Origin: Asterionellopsis glacialis
Lineage: Eukaryota; Bacillariophyta; Plagiogrammaphyceae; Rhaphoneidales; Asterionellopsidaceae
Assembly: GCA_014885115.2 (NCBI GenBank)
Contig: WKLE02005496.1
Span: 1-29,580, forward strand
Length of the DNA: 29,580 nucleotides
Reading direction: 5' to 3'
Shown: positions 1-8,620 of the stretch, piece after piece
Layout: each line of letters opens with the position of its first letter
Position numbering within the stretch: position 1 is the stretch's first letter
Notes under the pieces: model-generated
Database searches by the model: none
Told to the model about the DNA's origin: nothing
The model's input: only the letters and a program-made list of their open reading frames with translations
Made by a program: the position numbers and the translations under genes

Positions 1-1
1 T

Positions 2-706
2 GGTCTTGTTGATGTGATGGACTGTATTTATAATTCATCCAAGGATGGTTGGCGATCACTGTTTGACAGTGCCATGGAAATTGAAGGTGGTGATGATGCG
101 TCGCAATCAGTTGATTCGATGACAAGACCTGATGACGGCATTAGTCCACTACGGTCGGATGATGTCAAAATTATGGTTTCTCCTGAAACTAGGTTTGCTT
201 CTGTACCTCGTGGCATTCCTACTGAGTTGGTGGTAGAAGACTCGGGAGATAATGACTCTCTTGGTGTTAGTTTGTTGAATGAGACTACAAGGGAGTTCGG
301 TGGCGGATCATCCCATGCGGATTTTACAGGGTCTGTTTCTACTGAGGGCCAGACTTTGTTTAAGGTGGTCGATCCTAATGGAAAGACACATCGTATTCGC
401 TCTGATTTGAAACTTGATAAGCTTTTGTCACAGCTGTTGAAGAAGATCAAAGGTGTCGAGGACGCAACCTCTATTGTTCTTAATTTTTCTGACGATGAAG
501 GGGACGAAATTTTGATCACTAACGATGATGACCTTATCGAAGCTGTTAACGTAAACCGGTCAACCGGAAATAAGGTTGTCAAATTGACTGCAACGTTACA
601 CGAAACAAAACAGCTGGACCAAAACGTTCTTTTTGCAGGTGCTGCAGGAGTCGTTTTAGCAGTTGTTGTTGGTGTTTTGTTGGCCACAACGAAAGGTAAA
701 AAATAA
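2..706 (+). CDS. CBS-PB1 domain protein with C-terminal membrane anchor (3' part; 5' end outside window)
   Basis: The reading frame is open from the first bases of the window, so the start lies upstream. The first ~35 codons (GLVDVMDCIYN... WRSLFDSAMEI) resemble the end of the last CBS domain and the linker of plant and fungal CBS-CBS-PB1 proteins. A type I PB1 domain follows (about 352-595): a basic first strand (FKVVDPNGKTHRIR) and an acidic OPCA-like motif (DDEGDEILITNDDDL). The last ~25 residues are a hydrophobic helix (VLFAGAAGVVLAVVVGVLLAT) ending in a short basic tail, GKK, which suggests a tail-anchored membrane protein. CBS pairs usually bind adenine nucleotides and PB1 domains mediate dimerisation; the specific role here is unknown. 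The gene converges on the minus-strand gene at 1316-2218. Confidence 0.8.
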   Translation, partial: GLVDVMDCIYNSSKDGWRSLFDSAMEIEGGDDASQSVDSMTRPDDGISPLRSDDVKIMVSPETRFASVPRGIPTELVVEDSGDNDSLGVSLLNETTREFGGGSSHADFTGSVSTEGQTLFKVVDPNGKTHRIRSDLKLDKLLSQLLKKIKGVEDATSIVLNFSDDEGDEILITNDDDLIEAVNVNRSTGNKVVKLTATLHETKQLDQNVLFAGAAGVVLAVVVGVLLATTKGKK

Positions 707-1315
707 GTTATTCGTAAAATAAAGGCATATTACTTTTAATCTTTTTTACACCTTTATGTACTGTAGTTACAGAGTTTCTCAGCCTTTATGTCCTCTCATG
801 ACATCAAAGCAAGGCTTGTGTTGGATGCTTTCCCATCTTTTCCACAGTTTAGTCTAGCTAGAGCGACTGCAGTCTGACCCACTAACTAGACTAGACTTTT
901 TTAATCATTTATAATTCATAATATAACAAAGAAATATCACGAAAAAAAACAACAACAATACCCAGTTTGTAACAATACATTTGACATTCAGCAATTCTAA
1001 GTAGGGCACCCCGCCCGCCCCATAAGGAAAGTTGCTATCTAGAGAGATGCACCGTAATTGGTGGTATGGTCAATCATGAATTTGGTAATGTTTTTTTTTA
1101 AAAATGTGTAGTGTAATAATTTTATATGTATGATTATACAATACTTCTTCAAAATATTCAAAACAGAGAGTTAATCATAGCTCGAGGAATCCCATTTCCT
1201 TTTGCATAATATAGATTTTAGGTTAAAGAATGGATCAATTTTGTTTCATTTCGTGCGCGGTTTAGCACCCTTTCTTTTTGGCACATCCATACTTAGCTCG
1301 TACCACTTTTGGATT
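707..1315. other. Intergenic spacer between two convergent genes
   Basis: AT-rich spacer of about 0.6 kb holding both 3' ends. No plausible reading frame. It contains homopolymer runs (A7 near 942, T8 near 1091) and one inverted repeat followed by T6 (851-900, listed separately). No tRNA-like B box was seen. Confidence 0.7.
851..902 (+). other. Inverted repeat followed by a T6 run
   Basis: AGTCTAGCTAG (851-861) and CTAACTAGACT (882-892) form an 11-bp inverted repeat with one mismatch. Inside it is a perfect 10-bp palindrome, GACTGCAGTC (864-873). A run of six T follows a few bases after the right arm. This could be a small structured RNA or 3'-end signal, or chance. Confidence 0.3.
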
Positions 1316-2218
1316 TTATTCAAAGGTGAGTTTAGCAGCTGTGGAAAGAGGTGATTCGTCTTCGCTCCTTGGATACCATGACTTGGCCTTTTTAGGTAGT
1401 AGCACTTCAAATCCTTCTTTTTCACTTGATTCTTCGTCTCCAGTATAAAATGGATTCGTAGAGAGATTTTGTCTCATTTGGAGTGTGTTCGAGACAGCAT
1501 CCGTTGAGGGTGATTGTTCGTAACTGAGGTAATTACTTCTGTATAGAGGTGCACTTTGGACACGTACTAGCTTTGTCTTGAGGTCATAGAAGGGCCGACG
1601 AACAGGTGCATTCGGAGGAGGACTCGTAATCTTTGGTTCAAGCTGATTTTCAGGAGTTTCGAAGATTCCAGATAATGGTAATGGCGGCGGCAATGCCGAA
1701 TGCGGCGGAACTAGACGGCATTCTCCTTCTCCATATTCGCAGAAGCGTTCGTCGCTACTGGGTTCTTGTGGACGCGGATGTAGTCGTGAGGAAGTAGCAG
1801 CACGTTTTATTGGAGTAAAGAGACATCCTTCCAAAGAATTGTCAAAGATGGCGGCGGCACCATTCGTTTCTTGGAGATTTTCCTTTTTGGCGGGAGAAAG
1901 GAAAAATAATGGGAGGCCTAAATCTGTTGGTTCATACGACACAGCTCGTGTAGGTTTTGCTGTTGGTGATGGAATTGTCAAGTGGCCTTCACAAACATCG
2001 TCGGGAAACATTGTTGTTCTCGGACGATTTGCGGAAGAACGGCGGCCGCGGCGAAAAAAATCACGATCAGTACGAATCTCTCCAATTGAATGTTCTTGCT
2101 TGCGATCTTTAGGAGATGGAGTAAAAAATCGATTCATTGTGTTGGCAGGAGCTGGTGATGCCATTTGGTTTGTGCCATCGTTATTGTTCAATGGCGCTCC
2201 TTCAACTTGGTTCATCAT
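1316..2218 (-). CDS. Hypothetical Ser/Pro-rich protein with proline-directed phosphosite-like motifs
   Basis: A 300-residue single-exon frame beginning with two ATG codons. No known domain is recognised and the protein looks largely disordered. It carries several minimal or full CDK-type sites: TPSPKDRK near residue 33, SPTAKP, SPAKK and TPIKRA. There is also a KEN tripeptide directly after SPAKK (KKENLQE) and an RxxL (RQNLSTN). Polyproline stretches occur around residues 170-205. In eukaryotes this combination is seen in cell-cycle substrates phosphorylated by CDK and degraded by APC/C, but short motifs arise easily by chance in Ser/Pro-rich proteins. The gene is convergent with the CBS-PB1 gene. 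It is supported as coding by a 900-bp open frame on one strand; the opposite strand is open only for 168 codons. Confidence 0.6.
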   Translation of the reverse strand: MMNQVEGAPLNNNDGTNQMASPAPANTMNRFFTPSPKDRKQEHSIGEIRTDRDFFRRGRRSSANRPRTTMFPDDVCEGHLTIPSPTAKPTRAVSYEPTDLGLPLFFLSPAKKENLQETNGAAAIFDNSLEGCLFTPIKRAATSSRLHPRPQEPSSDERFCEYGEGECRLVPPHSALPPPLPLSGIFETPENQLEPKITSPPPNAPVRRPFYDLKTKLVRVQSAPLYRSNYLSYEQSPSTDAVSNTLQMRQNLSTNPFYTGDEESSEKEGFEVLLPKKAKSWYPRSEDESPLSTAAKLTFE

Positions 2219-2695
2219 GATGAGTCTTGCAAAAGGTTTTGGTCAAGTGAAGGAAGAAGTGAAGATTTGCAGGATAAAAATGTTCCTTTCTAACTCACAG
2301 TCAGTCTTTTCAGATATCACCGTAGTATTCTATCCCACTCAGTAGTTCTGTAAATCTCAAATCGAAATTTGCCCGCGAAAAGATTGATGCAATTGTCACA
2401 TACCAGAATGCTTTCCATTTTGAAAAAAAACATCATTGAACAAAACAAGCTTGTAAGATGGTTCTTTTTTCAATGACCAGCTTTCAGAACGGAGCATGGT
2501 CACTTTCGTACAGAGGAAATTCATTGGATGGTCTATTTTGACGTTAATTATTGTAATGGTTAGATTGTCATCGGAAAAACGTTTACTGAAGGAGAAAGAA
2601 CAAAAAAATGTTTAGTTGGCGAATAACGTCATCCATGTTTGTTAGACATTGATTTAACGGTTTCGGTCCCAAATTTTCGATCATTGTCCTTCGGC

Positions 2696-2886
2696 GGCGA
2701 CTTTCGCCATCGGTCTTCTTTGACAGATGGAAGCACGTAATCTCATTGGTCGTTGGGACACCTTCACACCATTCCAAGTCTACTGAATTTCCGTGTAAAT
2801 TATTGTCTATATGATGCCAGTCATATCTTGAGCAAGCAAACCCTTACAAAAATTACGACAACGATGCTTCTCGTAGGCCCACGGTA
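2696..2886. repeat. Tandem duplication, copy 1
   Basis: This copy matches 2891-3123 in order along its length. Shared blocks include CGACTTTCG, TTCTTTGACAGAT, TCATTGGTCGTTGGGACA, GATGCCAGTCAT, CTTGAGCAA, CAAACCCTTAC and CTCGTAGGCC. It lacks the 49-bp GTACC-rich insert found in copy 2. The copies differ by many substitutions and small indels, so the duplication is old. Confidence 0.75.
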
Positions 2887-2890
2887 CTTC

Positions 2891-3123
2891 ACCGACTTTC
2901 GTCGCCGCCGTCGCTCGTTCTTTGACAGATATGAAAGTACGTCATCTCATTGGTCGTTGGGACAACATTCCACTGTGTTAGAGTGCAAAGTACTGTCTGT
3001 ACGATGCCAGTCATTTCTTGAGCAAACCCTTACCTGGTACCGGGTATGTACCTGTACCTGTACCTGTACCAGGTACCTGTACAAAAATTACCACAACAAT
3101 GCTACTCGTAGGCCTACGGTACC
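2891..3123. repeat. Tandem duplication, copy 2 (with insert)
   Basis: Second copy of the preceding unit, about 40 bp longer. Most of the added length is the GTACC-rich insert at 3034-3082. Sequence resumes matching copy 1 on both sides of the insert (CAAACCCTTAC before, AAAAATTAC after). Confidence 0.75.
3034..3082. mobile_element. 49-bp GTACC/CAGGTAC insert, candidate non-coding mobile unit
   Basis: This stretch is absent from the equivalent place in copy 1 of the tandem duplication, where CCCTTAC joins directly to AAAAATT. It is made of GTACCTG repeats that are partly self-complementary. TAC occurs at both edges (3031-3033 and 3080-3082), as a short target-site duplication would. Related clusters occur elsewhere in the window. 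Deletion from copy 1 is the alternative. Confidence 0.4.
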
Positions 3124-3156
3124 CAGGTAACGGTAGACATTGTCTTACCTGGGTAC
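3119..3156. repeat. Perfect 12-bp inverted repeat of the GTACC family
   Basis: GTACCCAGGTAA (3119-3130) and TTACCTGGGTAC (3145-3156) are perfect reverse complements separated by 14 bases. The repeat lies immediately after copy 2 of the tandem duplication. Confidence 0.6.
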
Positions 3157-3376
3157 GTACCAGCGACGACGCAACACACAACATTACATCGGAGCACAAC
3201 CAAGAACATCCTCGAGGGAGAACATTGATCTAGATCGACCAGAAGCTTTGACTAAGGTGTAAAACCCTGAATTAGTATGGTAAAGGAAAGGAAAGAGGCT
3301 CAAGAGATTTGGTATGAAAATAATCCATGATATTCGAGCTGTATCGTCTTAAATGTGTCACGCGTGAGATAAGAAA

Positions 3377-5440
3377 ATGAAATCCTACTCGCTTTTGGAA
3401 CTTCGGAAGCAACTTCTTCAAGCTATAGCTGGCCTTCCAACAAATTCAACTACAAAGGTTGTAGAAAATACTCTTGATCCTTTTGTTTTGCAATGGAATA
3501 TGGAGAAAAAGAGAGGTCGCACCTGGGATGTAGAAGATAGCGAAGACGACAAAATTACTCCTTATCTGGTAGCTTGCGACAGGAATCAAATTTCATGCCT
3601 TTACTATATCGAAAAAGCAATCAAGTCAAATGATGATGCACAGCTCTGGGGACTCCCGCAATTTCAAACTTCTGAAAAGGGTAGCTTAAATATGCCAATG
3701 CATCATGCTGCACTCTCGGGTTGTACCAAAGCTATAGATGTATCGCACACTCTCACTATGAATTGGTATAGAAAATCCACGACACCGCGATCCAAAGAAG
3801 ATGAAGCAAAGGATTTATTTACCAATTTCAAATTTCTTCTAGAGTCAGTAAATTCTTATGGGGACAATCCCCTAATGATGGCATGTGCGACAGGTCATAT
3901 TGGTTGTGTACGATACTGGACTACTTGTATCCTTAAAGCTGCCCGCAACAAGAGGAACAAATTCAAAACCGAAATTGAGAGAATAATGGACTTAAAGGCA
4001 CCTTTCAAGGCAAAAAATAATGCAGAAGATTCAGCATTGTCCTTAGCCGCAGGGCATGGACATTATGAAGTTGTGGATTTCCTTGTTAATGATCAGAGGT
4101 TGTTCTCCCAAGAAGAAGGCGTTGCACTTGTCAAGGTTACAATTGAAGAAATTGACAAGTGCAAAAGTACAATAGATCTTATTGATGCCATGTTAAAGAA
4201 AGGCGGCGAAAAGAATGGAGGCTCAGAAGCTTGTAAAATCCGAGAGAATGTTCGTCGCTGTCTAGTTATGATGCAGGTGGCATTAGCACGAAAAGATAAC
4301 TTTAAAAATACATCGCCGTTGGAGAATGGAACTGACAAGCAGCCAAATACGCCACAACACCTAAAGCCAAATCGCTCGAAAAAGAATAGAAAGAAGATAA
4401 AATCTAAACTGTCAAAATCAAAAAAAGTACAAGGGGCTTATGAGGGAGCGGATGCGAGTATTGAGAAAAATGCAGAAAGCACGGAAAAGATTAATCAAGG
4501 AGACTGGGATGCAGAACACGTTGAAAGATTAACACCCGGGAATGATCAGATTGTTAGCAGAATACCAAAAGACCAAGAGGAGTCTAAGGCATTAAGGGAA
4601 TCAAAACCATTTGTGAGCGAAAATTCAGCTTCATCGATAGAAGTGGACAAGCAGATGGATGACGATGGTGCAGCGGAAAGCGGGACAAAGAACAAACTAA
4701 TCAACTCTCCTAGCTTTGAAGGCACATCCAGAAGATCAGAGGAAAAATTAAGCAACATCAAGGGTGACCAGAGGATGGCAAAACATAAGGAGGAAGATAG
4801 TTTTGAAGAAGACGAAGACTTGACAAAAATAATTCACTCGTCAGTGGGTTCCAAGAGCAGCAAGGCTAACCCGGCAAAGAAGTCGTCAACGAAGAAGCAT
4901 GCTCTTCCACAAACAGTTAGCCCATCAGAGACTACTAGGACGCAAGATAAGGGGAAAAATCTTGGAGCTTGGAATAGACATCTCACTAGCAGTGTACAAG
5001 GTGCAGCTTTGCCCGATAATCTACCAGTCGAAATGAAAAACCACGTAAAAAGCCCTTTTGTGACTTTAGAGGATGGAACACTAGTTAATGCCGAGGAATG
5101 GAAGGGTGGCGATTTGACGGAATCTGGACGCAATGAGTTACCTATGCAGGACACATCACTTGGAGAGAACAAAGTCAAATCTGTAGAAGAGATGTTGCGC
5201 GAACGATACCGGGAAGGTCCAGGGGGAGCATGGGCAACCAATGACCATTCCATTGACGCTGTTATGGATTCATTGTGTTTGGATGCTTCAATGCTACTGC
5301 TTAGTCCACATGGAATGGCAATGCAATTGTCACCTGCTCAACTTGAAGCTGTTACTGAAATTCTATACAAGCAAATAGATGCAGTCGAAGAAGCAAGAGA
5401 AATTCAGAGCCGTTTGCGAAAGCTAAATAAGTCTTCGTAA
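3377..5440 (+). CDS. Ankyrin-repeat protein with long charged C-terminal region
   Basis: Single-exon gene, 687 residues. The first third has degenerate ankyrin repeats: TPYLVACDRNQISCLYYI near residue 60, MHHAALSGCTKAI near 107, NPLMMACATGHIGCVRYW near 164 and the best one, SALSLAAGHGHYEVVDFLV, near 219. A strongly basic patch follows at about 332-352 (RSKKNRKKIKSKLSKSKK), which could be a nuclear or nucleolar signal. Then comes a long Ser/Lys/Glu-rich region that is probably disordered. The last ~85 residues are again ordered-looking (SVEEMLRERYREGPGGAWA, then a helix rich in Leu and Gln). Ankyrin repeats bind proteins; no enzymatic domain is visible and I do not recognise the specific family. 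The stop is 34 bp from the stop of the convergent NSUN-type gene, so the 3' UTRs probably overlap. Confidence 0.8.
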   Translation: MKSYSLLELRKQLLQAIAGLPTNSTTKVVENTLDPFVLQWNMEKKRGRTWDVEDSEDDKITPYLVACDRNQISCLYYIEKAIKSNDDAQLWGLPQFQTSEKGSLNMPMHHAALSGCTKAIDVSHTLTMNWYRKSTTPRSKEDEAKDLFTNFKFLLESVNSYGDNPLMMACATGHIGCVRYWTTCILKAARNKRNKFKTEIERIMDLKAPFKAKNNAEDSALSLAAGHGHYEVVDFLVNDQRLFSQEEGVALVKVTIEEIDKCKSTIDLIDAMLKKGGEKNGGSEACKIRENVRRCLVMMQVALARKDNFKNTSPLENGTDKQPNTPQHLKPNRSKKNRKKIKSKLSKSKKVQGAYEGADASIEKNAESTEKINQGDWDAEHVERLTPGNDQIVSRIPKDQEESKALRESKPFVSENSASSIEVDKQMDDDGAAESGTKNKLINSPSFEGTSRRSEEKLSNIKGDQRMAKHKEEDSFEEDEDLTKIIHSSVGSKSSKANPAKKSSTKKHALPQTVSPSETTRTQDKGKNLGAWNRHLTSSVQGAALPDNLPVEMKNHVKSPFVTLEDGTLVNAEEWKGGDLTESGRNELPMQDTSLGENKVKSVEEMLRERYREGPGGAWATNDHSIDAVMDSLCLDASMLLLSPHGMAMQLSPAQLEAVTEILYKQIDAVEEAREIQSRLRKLNKSS

Positions 5441-5474
5441 ATTAAATTTTAGCAATATCTAGTACAGCCCTAGT

Positions 5475-6944
5475 TTACTTTTCATTCAATCTCGCTTTGG
5501 TTATTTTCGAAAGGAAAAAGCCCCCACCATACAGGGCGTTATCATCAAATGTTCCGTTTTCTGTCGTACTAGCAAGGCTCGGTTGAAATCGTACTGTACC
5601 GGGAATAGATCCCTGCGATATCATTGCATCTTTGCCGCTTGTCGCGGTAGGAAATGATACCGGGATGATGGATGCTTTTTTAGGGTATTTGTCCAGCAAC
5701 CAAGATACAACTGCTTCATTTTGTGCTTCAGAAAGCGAACAGGTAGAATACACTAATACACCGCCTGGCTTCAAAAGTCTAAACCCCGATGAGATAAGAC
5801 GCTTTTGTAGATCGACCAATTTTTCGAGCTGTGAAGAATTCGTTAGAGTAGGATTACCTGCCAAGGCCAATTTTGAAGGAGCCTTCGTCTTTTCCTTAAG
5901 AAGTCTCTGTTGGACATGTTTCAGCGAACCATCTGTGCTGCATTCAGCATCTACAAGCACACGGTCAAATAATTTTACATTTATAGATTCTTCTTGAACT
6001 TCACAATCCTTTCCCTTGTCGTTTGCGTCTGTTGCATCCGCTACGTCCAGCTCTGCCATTAGACGTAGTCGTTTTCGTTCTCTAGATCGCGCGCTCTTAT
6101 TCATCCGTTTACGTTTTCCTGCAGAACGGTTTCCCTCTTTAGCAACTTGGGAATCAAACGCCAATTCAGGTAATGGTCCTGTTCCGAAAGTTGTACCGTC
6201 TTCGCAGTACAACCGTATTCTAATTCCTTCATCAATTTCTTGGGATCCCGAGCTTTGACCATCACTAGATATGCCAGACGTTTCCCCATCAACATGATAC
6301 TTTTTTACAATGTTCTTACATAGACAAGTCCGCGGTTCAGAAACATCGACACCAACCACGACGGAAGAAGAGTTGAGTTCTGATAGAACATCGGCAATCG
6401 TACAAAGCTTGAGCCCTGGAGCGCAGCATAAATCTAAAACACGTAATGGTTCTTTTGCGTCAACTAGGCTTGAGTCATATTTACTTGATTGATTCTCATC
6501 ATATTGATTCCATAAGAGCACTGCTACAGCAGCACCTGATGATACATCCATTCCATAAATTCTACCTGATCGAAACAGAGGCGATTTTGCTAAATTGAAG
6601 GTACCTGGCAAAGCGTAAAACCCGAGGCGGTCGTCGAGCCATGGGACTGGGGTCGGTTGTGGACTACCCTCTTCTAATTCAGAAAGGAGTCTCGATAGAA
6701 TCTCTTCCTTGTCAAAACGTGGGTTCAACCGAACAAATCGGACTGATGCAGCTGAAGATGTACTGTCACGTATAAAGTCGTCAACACCACTGACATTGTG
6801 TTGATCATAAAATGCTTTCAATTCGGGTGTCATTGTATCTAGAATTTTCTCTTCTTCATCGGCCACTTGGATGATGCCGCTAGAAGATCCTATCCCTTCT
6901 GCCGTATCCGCAAAGGATGATTTGTTTGGTATCCCGTTATCCAT
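5475..6944 (-). CDS. NSUN/Nop2-type RNA cytosine-5 methyltransferase
   Basis: Single-exon gene, 489 residues. The SAM-dependent Rossmann core is clear: motif I DLCCAPGLK (171-179), the acidic strand end VVVGVDVSE (196-203), motif IV FDRVLVDAECS (326-336) and motif VI LKPGGVLVYSTCS (391-403). The two cysteines used by NOL1/NOP2/NSUN enzymes are present: Cys402 in motif VI (nucleophile) and Cys335 in motif IV (product release). Motif IV reads DAEC in place of the usual DAPC. A ~110-residue insertion (about 215-325) separates the two halves of the fold and contains a very basic patch (KRKRMNKSARSRERKRLRL). The enzyme should methylate a cytosine in tRNA or rRNA using SAM; the substrate cannot be told from sequence. 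No PUA domain and no obvious organelle presequence were seen. Confidence 0.85.
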   Translation of the reverse strand: MDNGIPNKSSFADTAEGIGSSSGIIQVADEEEKILDTMTPELKAFYDQHNVSGVDDFIRDSTSSAASVRFVRLNPRFDKEEILSRLLSELEEGSPQPTPVPWLDDRLGFYALPGTFNLAKSPLFRSGRIYGMDVSSGAAVAVLLWNQYDENQSSKYDSSLVDAKEPLRVLDLCCAPGLKLCTIADVLSELNSSSVVVGVDVSEPRTCLCKNIVKKYHVDGETSGISSDGQSSGSQEIDEGIRIRLYCEDGTTFGTGPLPELAFDSQVAKEGNRSAGKRKRMNKSARSRERKRLRLMAELDVADATDANDKGKDCEVQEESINVKLFDRVLVDAECSTDGSLKHVQQRLLKEKTKAPSKLALAGNPTLTNSSQLEKLVDLQKRLISSGFRLLKPGGVLVYSTCSLSEAQNEAVVSWLLDKYPKKASIIPVSFPTATSGKDAMISQGSIPGTVRFQPSLASTTENGTFDDNALYGGGFFLSKITKARLNEK

Positions 6945-7951
6945 CGCGGCGCGGAATAAATGATATCAAGGTTGAATCCCCAGCCAAAGTCCAAGCTTAT
7001 CGAAGTGTAGTGGAGGGAGTGTTTTGATGGCTTGTTAGATGTTGAAAGTAGTCCTTTATGTAACACTCTACTCTAGAAACTCCTCCATAAAAACTCGTCT
7101 ACGCCGGTAGAGAGAAACCCCTGCTTGAGACTTTCTGCAGAAAGTCCTACTGCTGCCACTACGGTGCATACACATGCACGGGCTCTGAAGTTGAACCGAA
7201 AATTTGATTTTTTGGTTATCTCAAATCGATGATAGGGAGTGCTAGCTATTTTTACAGTGTCACTCCTCGATGTTCTCGACAACCATCTAGCCATTACAGT
7301 AATTTTTTTGTCTCAAAATTGTGAATAAGGGTGATGGTAACTTTTGTATACAGATTCCACATGTTGCATACTTAAAATATCATCTTGCCCCTTTCGCAAA
7401 ACGGCATTGAATAAAGGTGTAGTAGATTCCCCAGCGGGACTTGCTGCCAAAATTGTTGTAAATTTCATATCATGGGAATTTCCAGGCAAGGGATTTCATA
7501 CTTCATAACCAAAGATTGTGAAAACGATTTCGATCAAAGTGGAGAAACAGAAGTTGTGTTGGTTACTTGATGCACAAAGAGGAAATGTTCTAGACATTCT
7601 ACTGTAAAGATACGAATAATAATAATTGGAAATTCAGGATGTACAGGTGGACAAATCTCTTCTTAGAGATGGTAGTTTCTTTTGATACTGAAAAATGAAA
7701 CGCTGCCGTCGACGAATAATCCAAACCTCTTAAGCGCAACTGCATTCACTTTTACCCAGGAAGCTTGAGTTTGATCATTTTTTATTCCTTATAAAATACA
7801 CTGCGGTTACTCTCCATTTAACTTATCACTACACATTAAAATCTAGATGTAACAGGTATTCGAGGTGTATTCCTCTGTCGCGTCAGGATATGCACTTTTG
7901 AGAAAAAATGCGAATTCTTTTGAAATAACTAAATCGACAGTAAGGAGGAAG
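6945..7951. other. Intergenic spacer of about 1 kb
   Basis: It holds the 5' flank of the NSUN-type gene and the 3' flank of the GNAT gene, both on the minus strand. A 73-codon minus-strand frame at 7073-7294 with an Arg-rich start is the only longer open frame. It has no recognisable domain and I do not call it. Nothing else was recognised. Confidence 0.6.
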
Positions 7952-8620
7952 CTAGGCGGAGCTGGATAAGTCGACGCGATCCATTTCTTCAGATGTGATG
8001 CATTTCTGAACGTCGAGTTTTTTCACCATGTAACAAACTGACCAATATCTGCACCCCGCACAACAAAAAAGTATGCATCCTGTACAGAGCCAGTCACATT
8101 CACCCCCACGCGGATCTTGTTTGAATTCAAACCCTTTTCGAGAGTAAAGCTTCGCAGCCCCCTTGTTCGCCTTCATGACGTGGAGAGTAAGATTTGATAC
8201 TTCATTTTCTAGAGCACAACTTTCTGCCCACCTTAAAAGCAGAGATCCAATACCTTTCCCTGTATGATTTGGGTGACATGCTATCCATTCGATGTATCCT
8301 TCATTTGGTAAAAGCTCGATCCGCATGAATTGAGGCATCGTTAAGTCAGCTGGATCGCCCTTCAACTGCAATTGGCAGCCACCAATCACTGTACCGTCGA
8401 AATCTTTTACAATGCGGCAATGTTGCAGTTTTGCAGGATATCTTGCAAAATATGTGCGGTAGCTTTTCAAGATCTCTCGTTGTTCATCTTTACCGTCACC
8501 GAAGCAGGAACGTTTTTCGGCAAAGGCAAGATCTTTCATTATAGCAAGTCCCCCCAAGTCGTCCTCAGTTGGGATGGTTAACTGATATGTGGTTTTATCA
8601 TGGTCCATGTTTACTGACAA
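7952..8620 (-). CDS. GNAT-family N-acetyltransferase with Cys-rich hydrophobic C-terminal tail
   Basis: Single-exon gene, 222 residues. The acetyl-CoA binding motif A is clear (IACHPNHTGKGIGSLLLRWAE, about 113-133), preceded by a strand ending in YIEW. It is followed by the motif B region with ANKGAAKLYSRKGF (151-164), where the Tyr is in the usual general-acid place. After the GNAT fold comes a compact segment with Cys at 175, 179, 182, 186, 187, 190 and 196 in an aromatic and hydrophobic context (DWLCTGCILFCCAGC). This could be a palmitoylated membrane association site or a metal site. The substrate is unknown. The start is ambiguous between Met1 and Met5; both lie upstream of the fold. Confidence 0.8.
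   Translation of the reverse strand: MSVNMDHDKTTYQLTIPTEDDLGGLAIMKDLAFAEKRSCFGDGKDEQREILKSYRTYFARYPAKLQHCRIVKDFDGTVIGGCQLQLKGDPADLTMPQFMRIELLPNEGYIEWIACHPNHTGKGIGSLLLRWAESCALENEVSNLTLHVMKANKGAAKLYSRKGFEFKQDPRGGECDWLCTGCILFCCAGCRYWSVCYMVKKLDVQKCITSEEMDRVDLSSSA

Larger units (their letters stand above)
2219..3376. other. Intergenic spacer with a tandem duplication and GTACC palindromes
   Basis: About 1.2 kb between the divergent starts of the hypothetical gene (-) and the ankyrin gene (+), so both promoters should lie here. The central part (2696-3123) is a diverged two-copy tandem duplication, and 3031-3156 is rich in GTACCTG-type palindromic sequence. Short open frames here run through the repeats and do not look coding. 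Confidence 0.7.

Noticed and set aside
28..687. Long minus-strand frame opposite the CBS-PB1 gene
   Set aside because: Antisense shadow of a recognisable PB1 domain; no domain of its own.
1839..2345. 168-codon plus-strand frame opposite the Ser/Pro-rich gene
   Set aside because: Shorter than the minus-strand frame, overlaps its start region, no recognisable content.
7073..7294. 73-codon minus-strand frame with Arg-rich N terminus upstream of the NSUN-type gene
   Set aside because: Could be a small protein or 5' exon, but no domain, no clear splice link and no further support.
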